From contig JBIQLO010000014.1 in the NCBI GenBank assembly GCA_044464175.1, positions 1 through 31,929 of the forward strand: a DNA stretch of 31,929 nt, given 5' to 3'. This document shows positions 1 through 7,044 of this stretch, in pieces (the first letter of the stretch is position 1; every line of letters begins with the position of its first letter). The notes beneath the pieces are model-generated. The model had not been told where the DNA came from, did no database searches, and saw nothing but the letters and a program-made list of their open reading frames with translations. The DNA comes from JBIQLO01 sp044464175. Lineage in GTDB: Bacteria; Planctomycetota; Phycisphaerae; Tepidisphaerales; Tepidisphaeraceae. The position numbers and the translations under genes were made by a program.

Positions 1-30
1 AATTCGTTTGTCCTCTATCTTCTCTCCCCC

Positions 31-642
31 ATGCGCCTTCTCATCGCCACCGCCAATCCCGCCAAGGTCCGCGAATTCCGCCGGATGCTTGGCCAGGACA
101 CTTATCAGTGGGAAGACCTCCGCGCCTTTCCATCCCTCGCCCCCCCCGAAGAGACCGGCCAGACCTTTGAGGAAAACGCCCGGCTGAAAGCCGCTTACTA
201 CGCCCGCCACACCGGCCTGCCCGCCTTGGCCGACGACAGCGGGCTGGAAGTGGACGCCCTCCAGGGCCGCCCCGGCGTCTACAGCGCCCGCTGGGCGGAC
301 CTGCACCACGCCGGCCACGGCGACGCCGACAACAACCGCCTTCTCCTGCAACAGTTGCACCACCTGCCCGACCCCCAACGCACCGCCCGCTTCGTCTGCG
401 TCTTGGCCTTGGCCGATGAAAAGGGAAATATCCGCCTCACCCAGCGCGGACAGGTGGAGGGCCGAATCCTCACCGCCCCCCGCGGCCAAAATGGCTTCGG
501 CTACGACCCCCTCTTCTTCATCCCGGAACTGGGCAAAACCACCGCCGAACTGCCCCCCGACCAGAAAAACCAGATCAGCCACCGCGGCCGCGCGCTTCGC
601 ACCCTGCAGGAAAAGGGATTAGGGTTATTCCACGATCTCTAA
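31..642 (+). CDS. rdgB: RdgB/HAM1 XTP/dITP diphosphatase
   Basis: This 203-aa protein has the usual length for the Ham1/RdgB family. These cytoplasmic enzymes hydrolyse dITP, XTP and ITP to the monophosphate plus pyrophosphate, which keeps deaminated purines out of DNA. Visible family motifs are the N-terminal nucleotide-binding stretch TANPAKVREF (residues 7-16), the acidic metal-binding motif LADDSGLEVDAL near residue 66 followed by GVYSARWA, and the C-terminal GFGYDPLFF and SHRGRAL blocks. The ATG at 31 fits the family N terminus. No SD is visible in the 30 available bases upstream, and the true promoter may lie outside the window. The gene is convergent with the MFS gene, with only 15 bp between stop codons and no terminator hairpin there. 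The family assignment is secure. Confidence 0.95.
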   Translation: MRLLIATANPAKVREFRRMLGQDTYQWEDLRAFPSLAPPEETGQTFEENARLKAAYYARHTGLPALADDSGLEVDALQGRPGVYSARWADLHHAGHGDADNNRLLLQQLHHLPDPQRTARFVCVLALADEKGNIRLTQRGQVEGRILTAPRGQNGFGYDPLFFIPELGKTTAELPPDQKNQISHRGRALRTLQEKGLGLFHDL

Positions 643-657
643 CCCTGGTCCCCCAAC

Positions 658-2073
658 TCACGTGCCCGTCCGCCCCCCGCCGGTGATCGTCACCGCCCCG
701 CGCAAGCCCACCGCCACCTCCGGCAGGATCCCCTTCTGAATGTAGATCGGGCGGATCACCTTCCGCAGCATCGGCAGCCGCGTGGCGAACCAGATCCCCG
801 CCGCCAGAACGATCCCGCCCATCAGCACCAGCGTCGTCGCCGCCCCCGCCTCCGAACTCCACCCCGGCACGGCCGACGCCAGCGCCGAGGCCAGCGACCC
901 GGCAATCAAACTCCCCCACGGCACCATCCCCGCCATCGCCATCATGTACAAACTCATCACCCGCCCGCGCTTGTCATCCTCGGCCAACGTCTGCAAAACC
1001 GTGTTGACCGACGCCGCCGTCACGATCATTCCCATCCCGCACAGCAGCACCAGCGGGATCGACAGCCACAGCGTCCGCGACAAGGCAAACCCGATCAGCA
1101 CCAGCCCAAAGCCGGTGATGGAATACGCCACCACCCGCACCAGCCCGCGCACCGTTTTGCGGGCCGCCAGCCACAGCGCACCGCACATCGCCCCCACGCC
1201 CGAAGCCCCCACCAGAAACCCGTACGTCAACGCCCCGGTGCCGTGTCCCCCCAACGCATCGCCGAAGATCGGCATGAGCGATGCCAGGGCCGGAAAGCCC
1301 GTCAATCCGAAGATCGCCAGCACAATCAGGATCGTTCGAATCGGCACCGAGTCATACGCATAGCGCAAGCCCTCCTTCAGTTCCTCCAGCACGCTGGTGC
1401 TCTTGCGCCGGCGCTGCACCGCCTGTGTGACCATGATGCAGTAGGCCCCGATCACGCCGATGTAGCTGACCCCGTCAATCAGGAAACACCACGCCTCCCC
1501 CACCTTCCAGATCAGCAGTCCCCCCAGCGCCGGACCGATCAGCTTGGCCAGTTGCACCAGCGTGGAGTTGAGTGCGATGGCGTTGGCCAGATCCCCCCGG
1601 TCCTCCACCATGTCCACGACAAACGCCTGCCGCGCCGGCAGGTCAAACGAGTTGACCAGCCCCTGAAAGATCGCCAGCGCGATCAGCAGCGGGATGTTGA
1701 TCCAGTGCGTGAAGGTCAGGACCGCCAGCGCCAGCGACTGGAGCATCGCCAGAGTCTGGGTCACGATCAGCAGCCGGCGCCGGTCCAGCCGGTCCACCCA
1801 TACTCCCCCGAACGGCGCCAGCACAAACATCGGAATCTGCGAGGCAAACCCGATCACCCCCAGCATCAGGGCCGACTCATGGCTCAGCCGAAAGACCAGC
1901 CACATGATGGCGGTCTTGGTCATGAAGTTGCCAATCATGGAAACCGCCTGACCTCCGAAAAACAGGCGGAAGTTGCGGTTGCGCAACGCGCGGAGGATCT
2001 GCCCCAGGCCCTTGGGCGGGGGGCGTTGGCCAGGGGCGGCGGTTGATTCCTGCGCGTCGACGGTGTTGCTCAT
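658..2073 (-). CDS. MFS exporter, second copy of a tandem pair
   Basis: This 471-aa inner-membrane protein has about twelve hydrophobic segments and the MFS loop 2-3 signature as GGVWVDRLDRRRLL. It resembles the MFS_3 (EntS-like drug/siderophore exporter) branch. An ATG nine bases upstream (2082) is possible, but 2073 is preferred: the protein then begins MSNTV exactly like its neighbour, and the promoter geometry (TTGCCA, 16 bp, TATGAT, 12 nt to ATG) matches that of the paralogue. By eye it is about two-thirds identical to the 2116-3522 product throughout. Both end in an unusual shared cytoplasmic tail, including IRPIYIQKGILPEVA and a GLRGA segment, after the last membrane helix. The substrate cannot be deduced. 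The MFS family call is firm; the direction of transport is inferred. Confidence 0.9.
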   Translation of the reverse strand: MSNTVDAQESTAAPGQRPPPKGLGQILRALRNRNFRLFFGGQAVSMIGNFMTKTAIMWLVFRLSHESALMLGVIGFASQIPMFVLAPFGGVWVDRLDRRRLLIVTQTLAMLQSLALAVLTFTHWINIPLLIALAIFQGLVNSFDLPARQAFVVDMVEDRGDLANAIALNSTLVQLAKLIGPALGGLLIWKVGEAWCFLIDGVSYIGVIGAYCIMVTQAVQRRRKSTSVLEELKEGLRYAYDSVPIRTILIVLAIFGLTGFPALASLMPIFGDALGGHGTGALTYGFLVGASGVGAMCGALWLAARKTVRGLVRVVAYSITGFGLVLIGFALSRTLWLSIPLVLLCGMGMIVTAASVNTVLQTLAEDDKRGRVMSLYMMAMAGMVPWGSLIAGSLASALASAVPGWSSEAGAATTLVLMGGIVLAAGIWFATRLPMLRKVIRPIYIQKGILPEVAVGLRGAVTITGGGRTGT

Positions 2074-2085
2074 GGAAGGCATCGG

Positions 2086-2113
2086 ATCATAGACGACCGG
2101 CCGGAATTGGCAA
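2086..2113 (-). promoter_or_regulatory. Promoter of the downstream MFS copy
   Basis: On the minus strand a TTGCCA -35 box (2108-2113, 5/6 to consensus) lies 16 bp from a TATGAT -10 box (2086-2091, 5/6), which ends 12 nt before the ATG at 2073. The -35 sits just after the stop codon of the upstream MFS gene. The same spacing recurs before the paralogue although the bases between the boxes differ, which argues for functional constraint. The predicted leader is about 5 nt, with no SD. Confidence 0.6.
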
Positions 2114-2115
2114 GA

Positions 2116-3522
2116 TTACGCCCCCGGCCGCCCCGCGCCCGTGATGGCATCAGCGCCGCGCAGCCCGGCGGCGACTTCCGGCAGAATCCCCTTCTGGATG
2201 TAGATCGGGCGGATCACCTTTCGCAAAGCCGGCAGCCGGGCGAAGAACCACACCCCGGCTGCCACGGCAATGGACCCCATCAGGATCAACGTCGCCGTCG
2301 CGCCGCTGAGCGTGCCCCAGCCGGGCGTCATCTTGGTCAGCGAGGAGGCGAGAACGCCGGCGATCAGGCTCCCCCAGGGAACCATGCCCGCCAGCGACAT
2401 GGTGTAGAGGCTCATCACCCGCCCGCGCTTGTCATCCTCGGCCAGCGTCTGCAGGACGGTGTTGAGGGAGGCGAAGGTGACGATCATCGCCGTGCCTGAC
2501 AGGGCAACCAGCGGAATCGAGAGCCAGAGCGTGCGGGAGAGGGCAAAGCCGATCAGCACCGCCCCGAACCCGGCGGAGGTGAAGGCGGTGATGCGGACCA
2601 GACCGCGGACGGTACGCTTGGCCGCCAGCAGCAGCGCCCCGATAACGGCCCCGATGCCCGAAGCGCCCACCAGGAAACCGTAGGTGACCGCGCCTGTCTG
2701 TGGGTCGCCCAGTGACTGGCCGTAGATCGGCAAGAGCGAGGCCAGGGCGGGAAAGCCGGTTAGGCTGAAGATCGACAGGAGGATCAGCATGGTGCGGATG
2801 GGCAGAAAGTTGTAGGCGTACAAGATGCCCTCCTTGAGTTCCTCCAGCACGCTGGTCCCCCGGCGGCGCTGCACGACCGGGCGCAGGGTCATGAAAAAGA
2901 AGGCGGAAATGACCCCGATGTAGCTGATGGAGTCGATGAAAAAGCAGGCCCCCTCGCCGATGAAGTGGATCAGCAACCCGCCGATGGCCGGGCCGATCAA
3001 CCGCGCCCCATGCACCATCGTGGAATTGAGGGCGATGGCGTTGGCCAGGTCTTCCCGGTTGTCCATCATATCCACGACAAACGCCTGGCGACCGGGCAGG
3101 TCAAAGGCGTTGATGGCCCCCTGAATGACTGCCAGAAGAATCAGCAGGGGAATGTTGATCAGATGGGTGAGGGTGAGGATCGCCAGGGAGAACGACTGCA
3201 CCATCGCCAACGACTGGGTGGCAATCAGGAGCTTGCGCCGATCCAGCCGGTCCACCCACACTCCGCCGAAGGGGGCGATGGCGAACATCGGAATCTGCGC
3301 GGCAAAGCCGATGACGCCGAGCATCAGCGCCGACTGGCCGCTGAGGCGAAAGACCAGCCACATGGTGGCGGTCTGGGTCATGAAGTTACCAATCAGGGAG
3401 ACCGCCTGCCAGATAAAAAAGAGGCGGAAATTGCGGTTGCGGAGGGAACGAAGGACTTGAGCCAAACCTTTGGGCGGCGGCTGGAGCGGCGGAGCCGAAG
3501 GTCCGGCGACGGTATTGCTCAT
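2116..3522 (-). CDS. MFS exporter, first copy of a tandem pair
   Basis: This 468-aa polytopic inner-membrane transporter has the MFS loop signature GGVWVDRLDRRKLL and the same domain plan as the neighbouring 658-2073 product. It belongs to the MFS_3/EntS-like branch, whose members usually expel small molecules by proton antiport. The N-terminal cytoplasmic stretch is Pro-rich, followed by SLRNRNFRLFF leading into the first helix. The start at 3522 is supported by a TTGCCA / TACCAT promoter whose -10 ends 12 nt upstream. The two genes are 42 bp apart, so they could be cotranscribed, but each has its own promoter candidate. Tandem duplication followed by divergence is the simplest history. The substrate is unknown. 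Confidence 0.9.
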   Translation of the reverse strand: MSNTVAGPSAPPLQPPPKGLAQVLRSLRNRNFRLFFIWQAVSLIGNFMTQTATMWLVFRLSGQSALMLGVIGFAAQIPMFAIAPFGGVWVDRLDRRKLLIATQSLAMVQSFSLAILTLTHLINIPLLILLAVIQGAINAFDLPGRQAFVVDMMDNREDLANAIALNSTMVHGARLIGPAIGGLLIHFIGEGACFFIDSISYIGVISAFFFMTLRPVVQRRRGTSVLEELKEGILYAYNFLPIRTMLILLSIFSLTGFPALASLLPIYGQSLGDPQTGAVTYGFLVGASGIGAVIGALLLAAKRTVRGLVRITAFTSAGFGAVLIGFALSRTLWLSIPLVALSGTAMIVTFASLNTVLQTLAEDDKRGRVMSLYTMSLAGMVPWGSLIAGVLASSLTKMTPGWGTLSGATATLILMGSIAVAAGVWFFARLPALRKVIRPIYIQKGILPEVAAGLRGADAITGAGRPGA

Positions 3523-3534
3523 TGCAGGCGGGCT

Positions 3535-3562
3535 ATGGTAGGCGGAGGTGGGCGGTTGGCAA
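3535..3562 (-). promoter_or_regulatory. Promoter of the first MFS copy
   Basis: On the minus strand TTGCCA (3557-3562) and TACCAT (3535-3540, 4/6 to consensus) are 16 bp apart, and the -10 ends 12 nt before the ATG at 3522. The layout is the same as at the duplicate gene, while the 16-bp spacer sequence is different. Confidence 0.55.
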
Positions 3563-3605
3563 GAGGCAGAGAGGGTTCAGCGTGTCGCACCGCCTTTGGC
3601 CGCCC

Positions 3606-4058
3606 CTAAGCCGTTTCCAAAGCCTCTTTGAGATGCCGGGCGCGGATGGTGATGAGGCGGCGCATGTGGCGTTGGAGGACGAGGACATCGGCGAGGCGGC
3701 CCAAGAGACCCAAGGGGGATCGCCATTCAACGATGTCGCGCATGAGCGTGGATTGGGCGCGCGGAAGGAATTCGTGGATGTGGCTCATGGATTTGAACGC
3801 GCCGCGGGTCATTTCATCAACGAAGCAATGGGGTGGTTCAAACCGGGTCACCTGAGCGGTGAAGCGCTGGCGAATACCAAAGTGGACGCCTTCGAAGGTG
3901 ACAAACTGGCCGGGACCGATCAGGCCATGGGTGACGCCGGCGATCGCGCGCTCGCCGGTGTGGGCGACGGTCCGGCAATGCAGGGTGATATCACGGGCGG
4001 CATCAAAACACCGGGCGGGCGGGGCGTGGATTTCGGTCTCGACGATCAGGCGGGGCAT
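3606..4058 (-). CDS. SRPBCC (START-like) family protein
   Basis: A 150-aa protein that appears to have the SRPBCC/polyketide-cyclase fold, a hydrophobic-cavity domain that binds small lipophilic ligands. It opens with a typical first strand and helix (MPRLIVETEIHAPP, then CFDAARDI), has a central GPGQFVTFEG segment and a conserved-looking FVDEM...FKSMSHIHEF stretch, and ends in a long amphipathic helix rich in Arg and Leu. The reading frame extends upstream to 4136, but the fold begins at the Met at 4058, so that start is used. No signal peptide or membrane segment is seen. It is divergent from the PilZ gene, and the shared upstream region is 155 bp and AT-rich around 4118-4170. Ligand and role are unknown. 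Confidence 0.75.
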   Translation of the reverse strand: MPRLIVETEIHAPPARCFDAARDITLHCRTVAHTGERAIAGVTHGLIGPGQFVTFEGVHFGIRQRFTAQVTRFEPPHCFVDEMTRGAFKSMSHIHEFLPRAQSTLMRDIVEWRSPLGLLGRLADVLVLQRHMRRLITIRARHLKEALETA

Positions 4059-4213
4059 GGGGGTTACGGTAACGGATGGAGCGAAATATGCCCACCCACG
4101 AGGCACAAAAGGTCCGATAAGAGAATTTTCCCCCATTCAACCGAAAATACCCAATTTAACAAAGTTTGCCTCTGCTTATGCCGATAGAGGTAAAGCAGGA
4201 AAGGAGCACCACG

Positions 4214-4654
4214 ATGACAGAGACACAACCGCGTCTTCGGCTGGCCGTTGAAAAAGAGGGGCATGAGCGACGGGAATTTCGCCGGCATGACCTGGAGCAG
4301 CAGCAACTGCATGTGGAACGATGGGAGGGGAACCGCCCGGGGCGGGTGATGGGGCGGATCGTCGATCTGTCGGCCGGGGGTGTGCGGGTGCGGATGCCCA
4401 AGGGGCAGGTTCGGCCGGATCAGCAGATCCGGGTGCGGCTGTCGCTGCCGGCGTATGCGGGGATTCACCCTTTCATCGACCGGAGCGGACCGGAAATGGC
4501 CGCTCGTAACGAGTGGGTGGGATGGCTGACGGTGGCACGCGTGCGCGAGGCGGGGGAAGGAGAGTTGGACGTCGCCGGCCGCCTGGTGGACATGGATGAG
4601 ATGGATCGGGGCATGCTGCGGCTGTACCTCTCCACCCAGCCGATGGCCGCCTGA
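4214..4654 (+). CDS. PilZ domain c-di-GMP-binding protein
   Basis: This 146-aa single-domain protein carries both halves of the PilZ c-di-GMP site: an Arg-rich motif, ERREFRRHD (about residues 18-26), and the DLSAGG motif (about residues 55-60) followed by alternating beta-strand residues. PilZ proteins are cytoplasmic receptors that pass the second messenger on to motility, exopolysaccharide or transcription targets. The frame is open from 4166, but the ATG at 4214 is preceded by a good SD (AAAGGAG, 4200-4206, 7 nt spacing), which fixes the start. A strong intrinsic terminator follows 17 nt after the stop, so the gene appears to be its own transcription unit. The output partner cannot be inferred from the neighbours. 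Confidence 0.85.
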   Translation: MTETQPRLRLAVEKEGHERREFRRHDLEQQQLHVERWEGNRPGRVMGRIVDLSAGGVRVRMPKGQVRPDQQIRVRLSLPAYAGIHPFIDRSGPEMAARNEWVGWLTVARVREAGEGELDVAGRLVDMDEMDRGMLRLYLSTQPMAA

Positions 4655-4671
4655 GATTTGATTCTCCAAAT

Positions 4672-4719
4672 GGACGCCGTGATCCAGCCCTTCACCTGGA
4701 TCATGGCGTTCTGCTTTTC
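4672..4719 (+). terminator. Intrinsic terminator of the PilZ gene
   Basis: Arms 4672-4687 and 4696-4711 pair over 16 consecutive positions around an 8-nt loop, followed by a T-rich tail (4713-4719). Two of the pairs are G-U, possible only in RNA read from the plus strand; on the other strand they would be A-C mismatches. The structure therefore belongs to the PilZ transcript. It is the strongest terminator seen in the window. Confidence 0.75.
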
Positions 4720-4811
4720 TGTGATTCGTGGAAGGCGTCCGGTTTCATCGAACAGCGCTGTCTCGAACGGATGCGGCCAAGATATTTGCCGCTTGGATCG
4801 TGCGCAACTCA

Positions 4812-5729
4812 TTAAGCGGGGGATTGTGAGGCATTGACTGCGCGCAGGAGGCGATCGAAGAGGCGATCCACTTCGGCCCGCGATTCGGGATCTAGCACGT
4901 AACCCACCGGCCCGCGGACGAGGGTGTTGCGGAAGATGCCCTGTTTGACGAGCAGGTATTTTTCGATGGCCAGAAAGGCGTCGAGGCTGTTCTGCATGGC
5001 AACCAGCGCGCTGACGGGCTGGGAAAGCTGATAGGTGCGCTCCTCATCCTTCGCCTCCAGCGCTCGCCAAAGAGGAACCAGAGCTTTGATCAGGTCGGCC
5101 CCGGGCATGGTGCCGACGATGCCGCGGCGGTGGCTGTCCACCAGGGCGATGCCACCGGTCCCTTCGAAAATGCGGGCTTGGCCACCGGTGGCGTCGCGGA
5201 GCTGGGAAAGCCGCGGGCCGATGGGGGTGGCTTCGGGCTTGTAGTAGATGCGGTCGCCGTATTCCTTGAGCAATTCGGCCTGAAGTGCGATGGACATCGG
5301 TCGGCCGACGTAGCCGCTGGCATCCTGCACGACGAGGGGAAGCGATGTGGCCTTGAGAATGCGGCGGTAGTATGCAACCACCTCCGCCTCGCCGGCAGCG
5401 GTGGCGACGGGGGGAATGGCCATCACGGCGTGAGCGCCGGATGCCTCGGCGTGCCTGGCCAGCCGCTCGGCCGTTCTGCTGCTTTCAGCGCCGACGCTAA
5501 TGATGACCACCCCCCGCTGGCGGCCGAACCGGCAGGCAAGTTCGGCCAGCTGCTCGCGTTCGGAGGTGTCCAGGCGCAGGACCTCGGAGACCATCGCCAT
5601 GACGATGCCATCGGCACCGCAGTCGAAGAGCCAATCGATCTCCTTCTGGAGCGTCGGGGAGTCGATGGACTCATCATCCAGATAGGGCGTCTGAAATACC
5701 GGTAGCACGCCGGCCAATTGCTTGCTCAT
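4812..5729 (-). CDS. DapA-family (class I aldolase-like) enzyme
   Basis: This 305-aa TIM-barrel protein has the length and plan of the DHDPS/N-acetylneuraminate lyase family, including the Schiff-base lysine in IYYKPEA (K164). Two pyruvate-handling motifs of true DHDPS are altered. The GTTGE loop reads AMVSE (residues 45-49), and the segment after PP that normally holds the catalytic Tyr reads VATAAG. It is therefore unlikely to make dihydrodipicolinate and more likely acts in catabolism as a 2-keto-acid aldolase, lyase or dehydratase. Four ATGs lie close together. The one at 5729 is chosen because a GAGG lies 6 nt upstream; 5741 is the alternative. It is the last gene of the minus-strand array, 152 bp after the PLP-enzyme gene. 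Confidence 0.8.
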   Translation of the reverse strand: MSKQLAGVLPVFQTPYLDDESIDSPTLQKEIDWLFDCGADGIVMAMVSEVLRLDTSEREQLAELACRFGRQRGVVIISVGAESSRTAERLARHAEASGAHAVMAIPPVATAAGEAEVVAYYRRILKATSLPLVVQDASGYVGRPMSIALQAELLKEYGDRIYYKPEATPIGPRLSQLRDATGGQARIFEGTGGIALVDSHRRGIVGTMPGADLIKALVPLWRALEAKDEERTYQLSQPVSALVAMQNSLDAFLAIEKYLLVKQGIFRNTLVRGPVGYVLDPESRAEVDRLFDRLLRAVNASQSPA

Positions 5730-5780
5730 CCTCATCCTCATTCCAAATTGGCCACAGTCGGGGCACAGATGAACGCAAAT

Positions 5781-5827
5781 GATTGTTTCTTTGGTCGACT
5801 TGTCATCTGCGACAAATCAAAACAATC
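5781..5827 (-). other. Imperfect hairpin between the PLP and DapA-like genes
   Basis: Arms 5781-5797 and 5810-5827 form an AT-rich inverted repeat. GATTGTTT pairs with AAACAATC, then there is a small internal loop, then TTTG and TCG pair with their complements around a 12-nt loop. It lies in the 152-bp spacer upstream of the DapA-like gene and could be a leader structure or processing site. It has no T tract in the right place to be a standard terminator. Confidence 0.35.
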
Positions 5828-5881
5828 CAACCTCATCCCTGCGTCTAACTGCGCCCCATTCGTGGCTGACTTATTCTTGGC

Positions 5882-6982
5882 TTACGACAGTTTCCCTCGC
5901 GCATCGACCGGCATCTTTTCCAGGGAGCCGTCGGCATGGCGAAGGAAGAAGAAGTCCTGGAGGTTGACGGCCGGGCAGATGTGGTTGGGGATCACCGTCA
6001 CGCGCTCGCCCAGTTTGGGGCGGCGGTCGCACAGGGAAATGTCCACCTGCCCGTGCTCCTCGGAGCACTTGGTGATTTTCGCCTGTGGGTACTCGATGAT
6101 AAAGCCGCTGCCGGAGTCGGGATTGACGGCATTGCGATCGCTGGTAAAGGTCTTGGTGCCGGCGTCCAGCACGACCTGGTTGGGAACGGCGTCGGAGATG
6201 ACGGTGCAGATAATGGTGGCGGCGCAGTCGGCCTGCTGACAGCAATGGCTGGCCATGCAATTGGTATCATTGTAGATGTAGGTGCCGGGGCGGATTTCAG
6301 TCAATTGCGGCACAAGATGCGAAAGATAAGCGCTGGGGGTGGAACCGCCGGAGACGATCTTTGCCTCCAATCCGCTCTTTTTCCACAGGTCGATCGTCTG
6401 CTGTAGAAAATCGGCAATGGGCTTGAGCTCATCGGTGCGCTGATCGATGGGCTTTTTCATCGACAGATGGCCGGGGAAGAAGAAAAGGCCGTCCAACCGC
6501 AGCCCTTTGGTTTTGGTGACCTGCTGGGCCAGTTCCAGCGCCGCGGCCGGGGACTGCACGCCGGTGCGATGGAACCCGGCGTCGATGTCCACCAGCACGC
6601 CCAGCGTGGAGCCGGCACGGGCGGCGGCCTGCCCCAGCGCCTCGGCCGCACCCAGCGTATCCACGGCCAGGCGGATCGTATTGCCCTTGGCCAGTTCGGC
6701 GATGCGCCCGGTGCGGGCCGGATCCAGCGCGGGATAGGCGATCAGGATGTCGTCGCCGGCCTGCGCCATGACCTCCGCCTCGCCGACCTTGGCAACGGTC
6801 AGGCCGACCGCGCCGTGCGCCAGCTGTCGCTTGGCCATGTTGATTGACTTGTGCGTCTTGGTGTGCGGGCGAATGCCCAGGTTGTGCTGCTTGCCATAAT
6901 CGGCCAGGCGCTGGAGGTTACGCTCCACGGCCTGCTCATCAATCACCATCGCGGGGGTATAGGGAACGTCGGTCATTTTCAT
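5882..6982 (-). CDS. D-threonine aldolase / D-serine dehydratase-like PLP enzyme
   Basis: A 366-aa fold-type III PLP enzyme with an alanine-racemase-like N-terminal barrel. The PLP lysine is K42 in RPHTKTHK, the hallmark of D-threonine aldolase and eukaryotic-type D-serine dehydratase. The C-terminal half has the D-serine-dehydratase-like domain with the H-x-C metal motif in NHICP (H334, C336). These enzymes cleave or dehydrate beta-hydroxy-D-amino acids using PLP and a divalent metal. The start at 6982 is supported by AAGGA 6 nt upstream; a second Met two codons on is less well placed. It lies 62 bp after the metallophosphoesterase-TIM gene and is probably cotranscribed with it. The substrate may be a D-threonine, D-serine or hydroxy-D-aspartate type compound; this cannot be settled by eye. 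Confidence 0.85.
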   Translation of the reverse strand: MKMTDVPYTPAMVIDEQAVERNLQRLADYGKQHNLGIRPHTKTHKSINMAKRQLAHGAVGLTVAKVGEAEVMAQAGDDILIAYPALDPARTGRIAELAKGNTIRLAVDTLGAAEALGQAAARAGSTLGVLVDIDAGFHRTGVQSPAAALELAQQVTKTKGLRLDGLFFFPGHLSMKKPIDQRTDELKPIADFLQQTIDLWKKSGLEAKIVSGGSTPSAYLSHLVPQLTEIRPGTYIYNDTNCMASHCCQQADCAATIICTVISDAVPNQVVLDAGTKTFTSDRNAVNPDSGSGFIIEYPQAKITKCSEEHGQVDISLCDRRPKLGERVTVIPNHICPAVNLQDFFFLRHADGSLEKMPVDARGKLS

Positions 6983-7044
6983 CGGGGATCCTTGTGTGAA
7001 TTTTCAAAAAAATGGTACACGAACCTGGAAAAAGTGCCATATCA

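Noticed and set aside
1243..2046. 267-aa plus-strand frame, plus a 214-aa frame at 2965-3609, over the MFS genes.
   Set aside because: Both are Arg/Gln/His-rich antisense products. Their similarity to each other only reflects the duplicated MFS genes.
4465..4812. 115-aa minus-strand frame over the PilZ gene and its terminator.
   Set aside because: It runs through the terminator stem and antisense to PilZ, and has no recognisable features.
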